The notes: generated by a model from the letters alone, not told the origin. Numbered from the stretch's first letter, positions 1 to 6,004 are shown. The stretch is 6,100 nucleotides of DNA from Clostridia bacterium (GCA_018056585.1 JAGPFK010000104.1:1-6100); one strand, 5' to 3'. Numbers and translations are program-made.

Positions 1-1
1 G

Positions 2-412
2 GAAGGTCAGATCACGCCGCTTCATTTTCACACGTTCAAAATGGAAGACATCATCAACCGGGGCGGCGGTAACTTACTTATTGAGGTGTATAACGCAACG
101 CCGGATCATCGACTGGACCGAACAAGGGTGACAGTATCGGTTGATGGCCGATCTTTTGCGGTGGCAGCAGGCAGCACCATTCGCTTGACGCCGGGCGAAA
201 GCATCTCATTACCGACCCGTCAATATCACAGATTCTGGGGCGAGGAAGGTCAGGGGACCGTTCTGGTCGGCGAGGTCTCACAAGTGAATGATGATACGAC
301 GGACAATTATTTTCTGGAACCGGCCGGCCGTTTCCCATGTATTGAGCCGGACGAAGCCCCTCTTTATCTGCTATGCAATGAATATCCACCGGCCCGAATA
401 CAGCCTGTTTAA
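2..412 (+). CDS. D-lyxose/D-mannose-type sugar isomerase, 5'-truncated by window edge
   Basis: The frame is open from base 2, so the first ATG (41) is internal and the true start lies to the left of the window. The visible 136 residues form the metal-binding cupin of the D-lyxose ketol-isomerase family (DUF1498 type), which interconverts D-lyxose and D-xylulose and often also D-mannose and D-fructose in the cytoplasm. Visible metal-ligand candidates are the H-x-H pair (visible residues 8 and 10), the Glu five residues after the second His in MEDIINRGGGN (15), and the His of the YHRFW segment (76). The tail SQVNDDTTDNYFL followed by a LLCNEYP ending is also typical. Family members I know run to roughly 180-230 residues, so perhaps 45-95 residues are missing upstream. 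The gene looks richer in G+C than those that follow. No terminator is visible after its TAA. The family call is firm; the physiological substrate is inferred. Confidence 0.85.
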   Translation, partial: EGQITPLHFHTFKMEDIINRGGGNLLIEVYNATPDHRLDRTRVTVSVDGRSFAVAAGSTIRLTPGESISLPTRQYHRFWGEEGQGTVLVGEVSQVNDDTTDNYFLEPAGRFPCIEPDEAPLYLLCNEYPPARIQPV

Positions 413-455
413 GCATCTGTTTGACACCTGCCGCTGTTTCATGGCCATGCTTTGC

Positions 456-462
456 AAGGAGG
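456..462 (+). promoter_or_regulatory. Ribosome binding site of the ferritin-like gene
   Basis: A perfect AAGGAGG lies 6 bases before the ATG at 469. It fixes that ATG as the start and rules out the longer reading frame that is open from 421. Confidence 0.85.
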
Positions 463-468
463 ATCCAT

Positions 469-954
469 ATGAATCTTTATGATTATGCGATTAAAATGGA
501 ACAAGATGGTGCGCGCTATTACAATGAACAAGCCGAAAAGAACAAGAAACATGCTATTGGACGTGTCTTTTCTTTTTTAGCCCAATCAGAAGAAAGACAT
601 GCAATCTTGCTTCAAGAGAGAGTAAAAAATCAAAAGATAGACCTAAATGAACTGGAAGTGCAGCCAGATGAAGCCAATATTTTTACCGCTATAGACGAAT
701 TTAAAGCGGATGTGACATCGATTCCGCGCCAGCTGGATGTTTATGAAATGGCTCTCGACATGGAACAAAAAAGCATCGATCTTTACTGCGGCATGCTGGA
801 AAAAGCCACATCCGAAGCAGATCAAAAATTTCTTCAGTTTTTGATTGATCAGGAAAAGCAACATCATATGCTTTTTGATACGTTGCTGACTTTGGTTCGT
901 CGGCCAGAGGAATGGGTGGAAGACGCAGAATTTGGCCCACGGGAGGATTACTGA
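469..954 (+). CDS. Rubrerythrin/ferritin-like di-iron protein
   Basis: This is a 161-residue, highly charged, all-helical protein of the COG1633 ferritin-like family, with no signal peptide, so it is cytoplasmic. It shows the two-fold helix-pair pattern of a di-iron four-helix bundle: Glu11 in helix 1, E-x-x-H at 41-44, Glu99 (with Glu93 nearby) in helix 3 within ALDMEQKSIDLY, and E-x-x-H at 129-132. The C-terminal PEEWVEDAEF segment is also common in this family. There is no C-terminal rubredoxin domain with CxxC pairs, so it is not a classical rubrerythrin. Relatives are thought to act in iron handling or peroxide defence, but the function of this subgroup is not well defined. The gene starts 56 bases after the isomerase stop and may be co-transcribed with it, since no convincing promoter lies between them. 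The next ATG directly touches its stop codon. Confidence 0.88.
   Translation: MNLYDYAIKMEQDGARYYNEQAEKNKKHAIGRVFSFLAQSEERHAILLQERVKNQKIDLNELEVQPDEANIFTAIDEFKADVTSIPRQLDVYEMALDMEQKSIDLYCGMLEKATSEADQKFLQFLIDQEKQHHMLFDTLLTLVRRPEEWVEDAEFGPREDY
941..946 (+). promoter_or_regulatory. Ribosome binding site for the decayed small gene
   Basis: GGGAGG sits inside the last codons of the ferritin-like gene, 8 bases before the ATG at 955. That ATG immediately follows the TGA at 952-954. This arrangement is typical of translational coupling and suggests a gene used to begin here. Confidence 0.55.
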
Positions 955-1223
955 ATGACGGGATCAGGCATGGCTTCGACCGCTTTTCAAGTAAAATTGT
1001 TTTTTCGGCCGGATCTTAAGAAAACACCACAGGCTATGAGCCTTGGCGATCACCTTATAACCCGCGCATCGTGTTTGTGGTATTAATCTTCTGCGTGTCT
1101 ATTGAGCCGAATGAAAAGAAGCGGCAACAGTATGGTTTTTTTGGAATAGATGGCTATGAAAACACATTCTTCCAGTTTTTGATCCCTATCGTTCCTGATC
1201 TGATATTTGCCTTGATCGCTTAG
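955..1223 (+). pseudogene. Frameshifted small gene, possibly a membrane protein
   Basis: An ATG at 955 with a good ribosome binding site opens a 42-codon frame that ends at 1083. From about 1020 a different frame (codons starting at positions divisible by 3) is open to the TAG at 1221-1223. That frame reads like real protein: it begins ENTTGYEPWRSPYNP, continues with a hydrophobic run (IVFVVLIFCV), has a basic EKKRQQYGFFG segment, and ends in a second hydrophobic run (FQFLIPIVPDLIFALIA). Joining the two frames by one single-base change between about 1015 and 1040 gives a protein of about 90 residues with a soluble N-terminus and two hydrophobic stretches. I do not recognise the family with certainty. 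Internal deletions are also possible because the first hydrophobic run is short. Alternatives are a sequencing error, or chance open frames in non-coding DNA. Confidence 0.4.
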
Positions 1224-1310
1224 CCAACGACAGAAGAGTAACGGATAAATAATGGCTTCAGATTGACCTGCAATGAACCGTCAACTAAAATTCCTTGAGA
1301 ATGGACTGCC
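1224..1310. other. Intergenic stretch with no recognisable element
   Basis: Between the decayed small gene and the promoter I see no convincing reading frame, terminator hairpin or repeat. A minus-strand frame crosses it, but it also runs through the promoter and leader and has no family resemblance. Confidence 0.4.
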
Positions 1311-1339
1311 ATGACAGATGCATATACGTGTGCTATAAT
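1311..1339 (+). promoter_or_regulatory. SigA-type promoter with extended -10 for the esterase/glycosidase unit
   Basis: ATGACA (1311-1316, five of six matches to TTGACA) is followed by a 17-base spacer and a perfect TATAAT (1334-1339). TGC directly before the -10 makes it an extended -10. Transcription should begin near 1346, about 165 bases before the esterase start. A second TATAAT (1345-1350), inside the palindrome TATAATTATA (1345-1354), lies just downstream near the start point. It may aid melting or serve as a protein site, but nothing identifies a regulator. I see no clear catabolite-repression (cre) site. Confidence 0.75.
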
Positions 1340-1377
1340 ACGAATATAATTATATAAACCTATGGTGGCGTTGTAGC

Positions 1378-1478
1378 CGGCCTGTCGCATGAGCACTATT
1401 AATGATTGATTGTCAAAGTCTGGTTGCCACATAAGCCGATTGGAAGATGACTGGGTAGCGGTCATAAAAAACAGGCCG
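1378..1478 (+). promoter_or_regulatory. Leader with long-range inverted repeat
   Basis: CGGCCTGT (1378-1385) and ACAGGCCG (1471-1478) are perfect reverse complements separated by 85 bases, inside the untranslated leader of the esterase gene. The closing arm ends 14 bases before the ribosome binding site. Within the loop, ATGAC (1447-1451) can pair with GTCAT (1461-1465). Just outside, GTGGC (1365-1369) can pair with GCCAC (1426-1430), which would compete with or extend the main fold. The layout would suit a cis-regulatory RNA, but I recognise no known riboswitch, T-box or protein-binding leader, and no U-tract terminator follows. An 8-bp match in about 150 bases could also be chance. Confidence 0.3.
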
Positions 1479-1492
1479 TTCACCCATGATCC

Positions 1493-1500
1493 AAAGGGGG
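1493..1500 (+). promoter_or_regulatory. Ribosome binding site that sets the esterase start at GTG 1510
   Basis: AAAGGGGG lies 9 bases before the in-frame GTG at 1510. The upstream in-frame ATG at 1486 has no purine-rich site before it and would place this ribosome binding site inside the coding sequence, so GTG 1510 is the better start. Confidence 0.75.
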
Positions 1501-1509
1501 AATAAAGTC

Positions 1510-2403
1510 GTGCATTCCTTACCCCAAAACACGGAAAACGAGATCCTTTTTATTCACGCAAATGAATCGCTTGATGGCATGGCTGCGGTCATACCCGATG
1601 TTGTTTATTCGGCAGGTCATGGCCACCCTTTGACACTTTATTTAATGGTTCCGTGGCAAAATTTGAAAGAGCAGGCTGAAAAGGCCTTACGCCCTCTGAT
1701 CATATTTATTCAGGGGAGTGCCTGGACACACCCCAATGTGTTTTATCAGCTTCCTCAGATGGCCCAATTTGCCCGGATGGGATATATCGTTGCATCGATC
1801 ACACACAGAGATTGTCTGGAAAATAATCCCTTTCCTGCCTTTCTTCAGGATGTCAAAACAGCCATTCGATTTTTACGCTGGACAGCAGGTGCCTATGGAA
1901 TTGACACAGAACGGATCGCTTTATGGGGGACATCATCAGGCGGTAATGCGGCGCTCCTTGCAGGCTTAACCGGTGATGATCCGGATTATCGGACGAAAGA
2001 ATATGAAGACCAGTCTGATCGTGTCCAGGCTGTTATTTCATGTTTTGGACCAACTGATTTGAGCGCCCTCTACAAACATGCTCAAACAACAGAATTACCA
2101 GAGACGATTACAGCTATTTTTCAAGGCCTGGTTGGACCACAAAATGATCCTGAAATCGTTATGAAGAAGATGAGCCCAATAGAATATCTTCGGTCAGATC
2201 ATCCGATCCCATCCATTTTATTGGCACATGGCGATCGCGACACTTCTGTTCCCTATGAGCAAAGTGAAAAGCTGTTCAGAAAACTCAAAGAAAAGCAAGC
2301 GGATGTTCAGCTGATTTGTGTGCAAGGCGCACCTCATGAAGACAGCTTCTGGAGTCAGGCATTGTTCGATCAAATAGCTCTTTGGCTGAAAGAAAAGCTA
2401 TGA
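1510..2403 (+). CDS. Alpha/beta-hydrolase esterase (acetyl/feruloyl-esterase-like)
   Basis: With the GTG start at 1510 the protein has 297 residues, about the usual length for the BD-FAE / acetyl-esterase-like branch of alpha/beta hydrolases. The fold landmarks are in order: an oxyanion-hole strand IFIQGSAW (Gln68-Trp72, replacing the common HGGGW), the nucleophile elbow G-T-S-S-G-G with Ser142, the acid Asp244 in HGDRDTSVP, and His276 in GAPHEDSFW. The catalytic triad is therefore Ser142-Asp244-His276. No signal peptide or membrane segment is present, so the substrate is expected inside the cell. Such enzymes remove acetyl or aromatic acyl groups from sugars or short oligosaccharides. It is the first gene after the promoter at 1311-1339, and the glycosidase gene begins 55 bases later, so the pair probably handles one acylated carbohydrate. 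The exact ester is not predictable from sequence. Confidence 0.85.
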   Translation: MHSLPQNTENEILFIHANESLDGMAAVIPDVVYSAGHGHPLTLYLMVPWQNLKEQAEKALRPLIIFIQGSAWTHPNVFYQLPQMAQFARMGYIVASITHRDCLENNPFPAFLQDVKTAIRFLRWTAGAYGIDTERIALWGTSSGGNAALLAGLTGDDPDYRTKEYEDQSDRVQAVISCFGPTDLSALYKHAQTTELPETITAIFQGLVGPQNDPEIVMKKMSPIEYLRSDHPIPSILLAHGDRDTSVPYEQSEKLFRKLKEKQADVQLICVQGAPHEDSFWSQALFDQIALWLKEKL

Positions 2404-2446
2404 GGGTATTTAGCAAAATCACAATGAAGATAGATTACAAATAGAT

Positions 2447-2452
2447 GAGGTG
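2447..2452 (+). promoter_or_regulatory. Ribosome binding site that favours TTG 2459 as glycosidase start
   Basis: GAGGTG matches the 3' half of the Shine-Dalgarno consensus and lies 6 bases before an in-frame TTG at 2459. The alternative start, GTG at 2450, overlaps this same motif and has nothing comparable upstream. Confidence 0.55.
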
Positions 2453-2458
2453 CAACGG

Positions 2459-3718
2459 TTGGAGCGCTATCAGGAACTCTTAAAAAATAAGATTTATGAA
2501 TCATGCCAACTGATGACTCGTGAGCCATCCGGCATTTTAACCCATCCTTACATGGTGCCTAGCAGTCCTGACAGCCCATTTTATGCAATGTCGCTCTGGG
2601 ACTGGGATTCATGGTTTATTAGCCTTGTTCTGGGTCAGATTGAAGCAGACACAAAACAGCCAGGACGTTTTATGGAGTATGAGCAGGGATCTATCCTCAA
2701 TTTTATTGATCATACGGATGAGCAGGGTCATATGCCGATTCATCTTGATGAAAATGGTGCTCTCTATCGCAGCCATAAAAATAGGAGAGCAGATATTGAA
2801 AATATGCACAAACCCGTTATTGCTCAGCACGTTGCTTTATTGTTTCAACGAAGTCATTGTCTGGATTGGATCCAGCCCTATTTTCCTGTTATTGAGAAGT
2901 TTCTGAATCGATATCTCACTGTTTTTTATCATGAGGAAACAGGACTTGTTTTTTGGCAGGATGATTTTGCGGTGGGCGTGGATAACGATCCGTCCGTTTT
3001 TTACAGGCCGGAAAAAAGCTGTGCCTCTATTTTTTTGAACTCCCTGCTATACCGTGAATTATTGGCGTTTGGCTACTTAATGGAAAGATCGGGACAAGCT
3101 GATCGTGCGGCATATTGGCGTTCTGAAGCTCAAAAACTGGCTGAAGCCATAAAGCAATTTTGCTGGGATGAAAGGGATGGCACCTTTTACAGTGCAGACC
3201 TGGCGCTTCGTCCTATTGATCCGTCGGACTGGTTGCACAAAGGCGCGCCACGCCATTGGCCGTGCCTTTTATTGCGTATTGACAGCTGGAGCAGTTTTCT
3301 CCCTCTATGGGCCGGACTAGCTACACAAGAGCAGGCTGTTCGCATGGTTGGTCATTATCGGGATAATCAGACATTTAACGCGCAGTTTGGCGTTCGAACT
3401 CTTTCCAGGCTTGAAAAAATGTATTCCCTTCATGCGTCTAATAATCCGTCAAATTGGCTTGGTCCGGTCTGGGGCATCAGCAATTATCTCGTTTTCAGCG
3501 GCCTTGTTAAATATGGTTTTGCAGATGATGCAAGGGATTTAGCCCGAAAAACAATTTTTCTTTTTGGCCGTGACCTTGAAAAAACCGGCACACTGCATGA
3601 GTACTATCATCCAGACACAGGGGACCCGATCATGACACCTGGCTTTCAAAACTGGAATGATCTGGTTCTTAATATGATTGCCTATCTGGAAGGGCGGAAA
3701 ATGGTTGAGTGCTTTTAA
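2459..3718 (+). CDS. Trehalase/GH63/MGH1-like (alpha/alpha)6-barrel glycosidase
   Basis: Taken from TTG 2459 the protein has 419 residues (422 if GTG 2450 is used) and no signal peptide, so it should be cytoplasmic. It carries the landmarks of the inverting (alpha/alpha)6-barrel group that includes GH37 trehalase, GH63 and the mannosylglycerate-hydrolase-like MGH1 proteins. These are W-D-W-D-S-W-F at 47-53, a GVDNDPS segment with Asp175 as likely general acid, GPVWGISNYL from Gly335, and HEYYHPDTGDP with Glu381 as candidate base. A QNWNDLVLNMI segment lies near the end. Length and motifs fit the small MGH1-like group better than full-size trehalases. Possible substrates are mannosyl- or glucosyl-glycerate or a short alpha-glycoside; the sequence does not decide. 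It follows the esterase by 55 bases on the same strand, probably in one transcript, and a terminator-like hairpin lies 54 bases after its stop. Confidence 0.85.
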   Translation: MERYQELLKNKIYESCQLMTREPSGILTHPYMVPSSPDSPFYAMSLWDWDSWFISLVLGQIEADTKQPGRFMEYEQGSILNFIDHTDEQGHMPIHLDENGALYRSHKNRRADIENMHKPVIAQHVALLFQRSHCLDWIQPYFPVIEKFLNRYLTVFYHEETGLVFWQDDFAVGVDNDPSVFYRPEKSCASIFLNSLLYRELLAFGYLMERSGQADRAAYWRSEAQKLAEAIKQFCWDERDGTFYSADLALRPIDPSDWLHKGAPRHWPCLLLRIDSWSSFLPLWAGLATQEQAVRMVGHYRDNQTFNAQFGVRTLSRLEKMYSLHASNNPSNWLGPVWGISNYLVFSGLVKYGFADDARDLARKTIFLFGRDLEKTGTLHEYYHPDTGDPIMTPGFQNWNDLVLNMIAYLEGRKMVECF

Positions 3719-3772
3719 CTATCACGACCTTGCAAATCTTTGTAAAAATATGTCTGATTTGAGACTGGCTGT

Positions 3773-3802
3773 TGACAATGGACCACCCGTTGTGTCATTT
3801 TT
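3773..3802 (+). terminator. Probable intrinsic terminator or attenuator after the glycosidase
   Basis: CAATGG (3776-3781) pairs with CCGTTG (3787-3792) around a 5-base loop ACCAC, with one G-T wobble. The stem is extended by TGA (3773-3775) pairing with TCA (3795-3797) across a 2-base bulge, and TTTTT (3798-3802) follows directly. The stem is modest, so termination may be partial. That would suit a gene order in which the following coding region depends on read-through, because no good promoter is visible between the hairpin and the start at 3846. Confidence 0.45.
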
Positions 3803-3833
3803 GAATCAGTCCGTCAGCGGCAAATCAAAATTT

Positions 3834-3840
3834 GGAAGGT
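3834..3840 (+). promoter_or_regulatory. Ribosome binding site that sets the start at ATG 3846
   Basis: GGAAGGT lies 5 bases before the ATG at 3846. It favours this start over the in-frame ATG at 3678, which would lie inside the end of the glycosidase gene and would translate through the terminator hairpin. Confidence 0.65.
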
Positions 3841-3845
3841 ACATC

Positions 3846-4646
3846 ATGGAAACAATCATAAACGTTGATTTTCCTTTTCAGCTTAATCGGTCTTTATTAC
3901 TTAGAAAAGTTAAAATTGAAGAAGACCCAATGAATGAAGACTATCTAACCTTTTCGAAAATGTTGTCAGAAGCCGAACACATTGCAAGGCCGAAATATGG
4001 ATACGGAATCGCTTCAATTGATGAAAAAACGGAGCAAGGTGTTGTCGTTGAAGGCAGGTTATTTACTTCAAAATTGGTCCGCAAGAACCTTGACCACGCG
4101 CATTGGATCATTCCTTATCTTGCAACTTGCGGAACTGAGATTGATGCCTGGTCTCGCCGCTATACCGATCTTTTAGAAAATTACTGGGCAGATGAAATTA
4201 AAAATCAGGTCCTTCAACAAGCCATCGGACATCTTTATAAAACAATTAAAAAGACGTATTTTCCTGATCAGGATGTGTCTCAGATGAGTCCAGGCTCTTT
4301 GCCGGACTGGCCCATTACAGAGCAAAGACCTTTATTTGATCTGATGGGCGACGTGGCTGCGATTATCGGCATGACTTTGACAGACTCATGCCTGATGATC
4401 CCATCTAAATCTGTTTCTGGTTTCTATTTTTCAGCCCAGGAACACTTTGAAAATTGCCGTCTATGCCCCAGAGTTCATTGCCCTGGCCGCAGAGTCCCCT
4501 ACGACCCGCATATTTTAGCGGATGACAATCTTTTTCCAATGTCCACTTCGAAAACGTGCATAAACGATGAGCCATCGGAAAAACTGATCTATCAGAACAG
4601 CCAGCCACGCTCCTGCGATGCCCCACTCGAAAACATTGACAAATAA
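3846..4646 (+). CDS. Stand-alone B12-dependent methionine-synthase activation-domain-like protein
   Basis: From ATG 3846 the protein has 266 residues. The core resembles the activation (SAM-binding) domain at the C-terminus of cobalamin-dependent methionine synthase MetH, and the stand-alone copies found in many anaerobes and Firmicutes. In those, S-P-G-S-x-x-D-W-P-I precedes an LTDSCLMIPSKSVSG block, here at residues 148-157 and about 178-192. MetH uses this domain to re-methylate oxidised cobalamin with SAM. A stand-alone copy may serve a separate corrinoid protein, but no partner gene is visible here. After the core lies C-x2-C-x4-C (Cys204, 207, 212) followed by P-G-R-R, which could bind a metal or iron-sulfur cluster. 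The last 43 residues (224-266) are encoded opposite the 3' end of the MATE gene and look unlike the domain; a TAG (4516-4518) or TGA (4523-4525) in the other two frames would end it just after the Cys motif. There is no transmembrane segment. The family call is good; the role and the C-terminus are uncertain. Confidence 0.75.
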   Translation: METIINVDFPFQLNRSLLLRKVKIEEDPMNEDYLTFSKMLSEAEHIARPKYGYGIASIDEKTEQGVVVEGRLFTSKLVRKNLDHAHWIIPYLATCGTEIDAWSRRYTDLLENYWADEIKNQVLQQAIGHLYKTIKKTYFPDQDVSQMSPGSLPDWPITEQRPLFDLMGDVAAIIGMTLTDSCLMIPSKSVSGFYFSAQEHFENCRLCPRVHCPGRRVPYDPHILADDNLFPMSTSKTCINDEPSEKLIYQNSQPRSCDAPLENIDK

Positions 4647-5918
4647 AGCCCCCAGAGAAACGCGTAAGATTAAAACACCGACAATGGTAGCAATCATCGT
4701 CCATAAAGTATCTCCTGCGCCGCGCAAAGCCCCGGATAGAATTAACTGGGATGACTGAAAAGGCTGGATAAAAGCAATGATACGTAAAGCCAGGGCTGCA
4801 TTGCGGATGACTTCAGGATCTTTGTTGTATAGGGAAGCAAGCTGAGGAGCAAACAACAAAAAACACACGGCAATGCAGGTTGATATGAAAGATCCCAATT
4901 GCCGGGCTTCTTTAGCATATTCCATCGCCAATTCCGGCGATTTTTGTCCAAGTGAATAACCGACAAGAGAAGAAGCCGCTATTCCAAAAGCGGATCCGGG
5001 ATTGAACGAAAGCCCCAGTATGTTTAAAGCAATCTGATGCGCCGCAAAAACAGTTGTTCCCAACCCAGCAACAATCCGGACAAAGAGCATCACACCAACG
5101 CGCATGATTAGCTGCTCGCCGGATGCGGGAACGCCAATTTTAACCAGATTATAGGCGATATCTTTACTGAATTGAAACTTATTTTTCAGGTTAAAATGGA
5201 TGATACTCTTGCCGCTTGTCACATGTTGTATCATCAGGAGGAAAGCCAAAAAGTTTGAAAAAGCCGTCGATATGGCGGCCCCCACAATGCCGAGCGCCGG
5301 GACACCCAGCAGCCCATAAATCAGAATAGCGTTTCCGACGACATTCAATGAATTAGCAATGAGGTTGATACGCATAGGCGCTTTGGTTTCACCAACACCT
5401 CTTAAGGCAGCTGTAAAAGACATGTTTATGGAAGTGAAAAGAAAACCAACCAGCACAATGCGAAAATAAGGCGTGCCGACCTTTACGACGGTTGCTTCAG
5501 CACCAAGCAGCCCCATGATTGTTGGGGCAAACCATTGAAGAAGAAAAAAACAAGGAATGGCTAAACCGAAAAAACTGATCAGAACCACATGTTTCAGAGT
5601 TTGTTCAATCCGATGTTTTTGATCGGCACCCAGATAACGGGCAATGATTGCCGTGCCGCCGACATTAAGGGACTGTATCAAAGCCATCCCCAAAAGCATC
5701 GGTTGATTGACAATCCCAACCGCGGCGACTGCCTGATTGGCTAACGTTCGGTTTGGCATGTTTCCAAGCATCATCATGTCGATCATGCCAAAAAGGGAGG
5801 AGAGCATCAGCTCAAGCAGCACAGGCCAGGCGATGCGAATCACCTCGCTGCGATATTGTTTTTCATTGTTATCGGGGTGGCGCTGTAAGATGCGCCGGAT
5901 GCTAGCTTTTTTGAACAT
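4515..5918 (-). CDS. MATE-family multidrug/toxin efflux transporter
   Basis: This 467-residue integral membrane protein has about 12 hydrophobic segments in two homologous halves, as expected for the MATE family (two MatE domains, NorM/DinF/MepA-like). Each half carries the family signature near the end of its domain: ALRGVGETKAP at 171-181 and ALRGAGDTLW at 397-406. The first membrane segment begins at about residue 27 with RIAWPVLLELML, and a basic N-terminal tail precedes it. MATE proteins export cationic drugs, toxins or metabolites using a sodium or proton gradient; the substrate cannot be read from the sequence. The ATG at 5916-5918 has only a weak GAGAG upstream as ribosome binding site, so initiation may be inefficient. 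Its TAA (4515-4517) lies inside the convergent gene on the plus strand, and no terminator follows. It is oriented against all other genes here and is probably a separate transcription unit. Confidence 0.92.
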   Translation of the reverse strand: MFKKASIRRILQRHPDNNEKQYRSEVIRIAWPVLLELMLSSLFGMIDMMMLGNMPNRTLANQAVAAVGIVNQPMLLGMALIQSLNVGGTAIIARYLGADQKHRIEQTLKHVVLISFFGLAIPCFFLLQWFAPTIMGLLGAEATVVKVGTPYFRIVLVGFLFTSINMSFTAALRGVGETKAPMRINLIANSLNVVGNAILIYGLLGVPALGIVGAAISTAFSNFLAFLLMIQHVTSGKSIIHFNLKNKFQFSKDIAYNLVKIGVPASGEQLIMRVGVMLFVRIVAGLGTTVFAAHQIALNILGLSFNPGSAFGIAASSLVGYSLGQKSPELAMEYAKEARQLGSFISTCIAVCFLLFAPQLASLYNKDPEVIRNAALALRIIAFIQPFQSSQLILSGALRGAGDTLWTMIATIVGVLILRVSLGALFVNVFEWGIAGAWLAVLIDQFFRWLIVYARFRSGHWKKIVIR

Positions 5919-5969
5919 GATTTGATGTCTCTCAATTGTCTTCTGATGATTTAAAAAGGTACAATTATT

Positions 5970-6004
5970 ATTTTATCATACTTAGGGAAGTTCTAAAATG
6001 TAAT
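5970..6004 (-). promoter_or_regulatory. Likely promoter of the MATE gene
   Basis: On the minus strand TATGATAAAAT (5970-5980) offers either TATGAT or an extended TGATAAAAT as a -10 element. ATTACA (5999-6004) lies 18 bases upstream of TATGAT as a moderate -35. It is about 50 bases before the MATE start. The surrounding segment from 5919 to 6100 is clearly more AT-rich than the genes and shows no coding frame. AT-rich DNA makes chance -10 matches common, hence the moderate score. Confidence 0.45.

Noticed and set aside
421..426. TTGACA just before the ferritin-like gene as a promoter -35.
   Set aside because: No acceptable -10 element lies 16-18 bases downstream; the best is CATGCT at a spacing of 19.
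461..471. Adjoining GGATCC and CATATG at the ferritin-like start, resembling a cloning-vector junction.
   Set aside because: The surrounding sequence is natural-looking and continuous on both sides, and the sites follow from a normal AAGGAGG before an ATG; chance is the simpler explanation.
1220..1483. An 87-codon minus-strand reading frame through the promoter and leader.
   Set aside because: It resembles no family I know, lacks a convincing ribosome binding site, and covers a near-perfect plus-strand promoter.
3772..3777. Perfect TTGACA as a promoter for the activation-domain-like gene.
   Set aside because: The best -10 candidates (TCATTT, CATTTT) match poorly, and the motif is better explained as part of the terminator stem.
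3678..3845. Extended N-terminus of the activation-domain-like protein from ATG 3678.
   Set aside because: It overlaps the glycosidase end, lacks a ribosome binding site, crosses the terminator hairpin and adds residues unlike the domain.
3719..3845. Cobalamin or SAM riboswitch before the B12-type gene.
   Set aside because: The gap is only 127 bases and I see no B12-box or S-box core motifs.
4405..4704. A 99-codon minus-strand reading frame.
   Set aside because: It is an out-of-frame shadow of the MATE gene end and of the opposite strand of the activation-domain-like gene.
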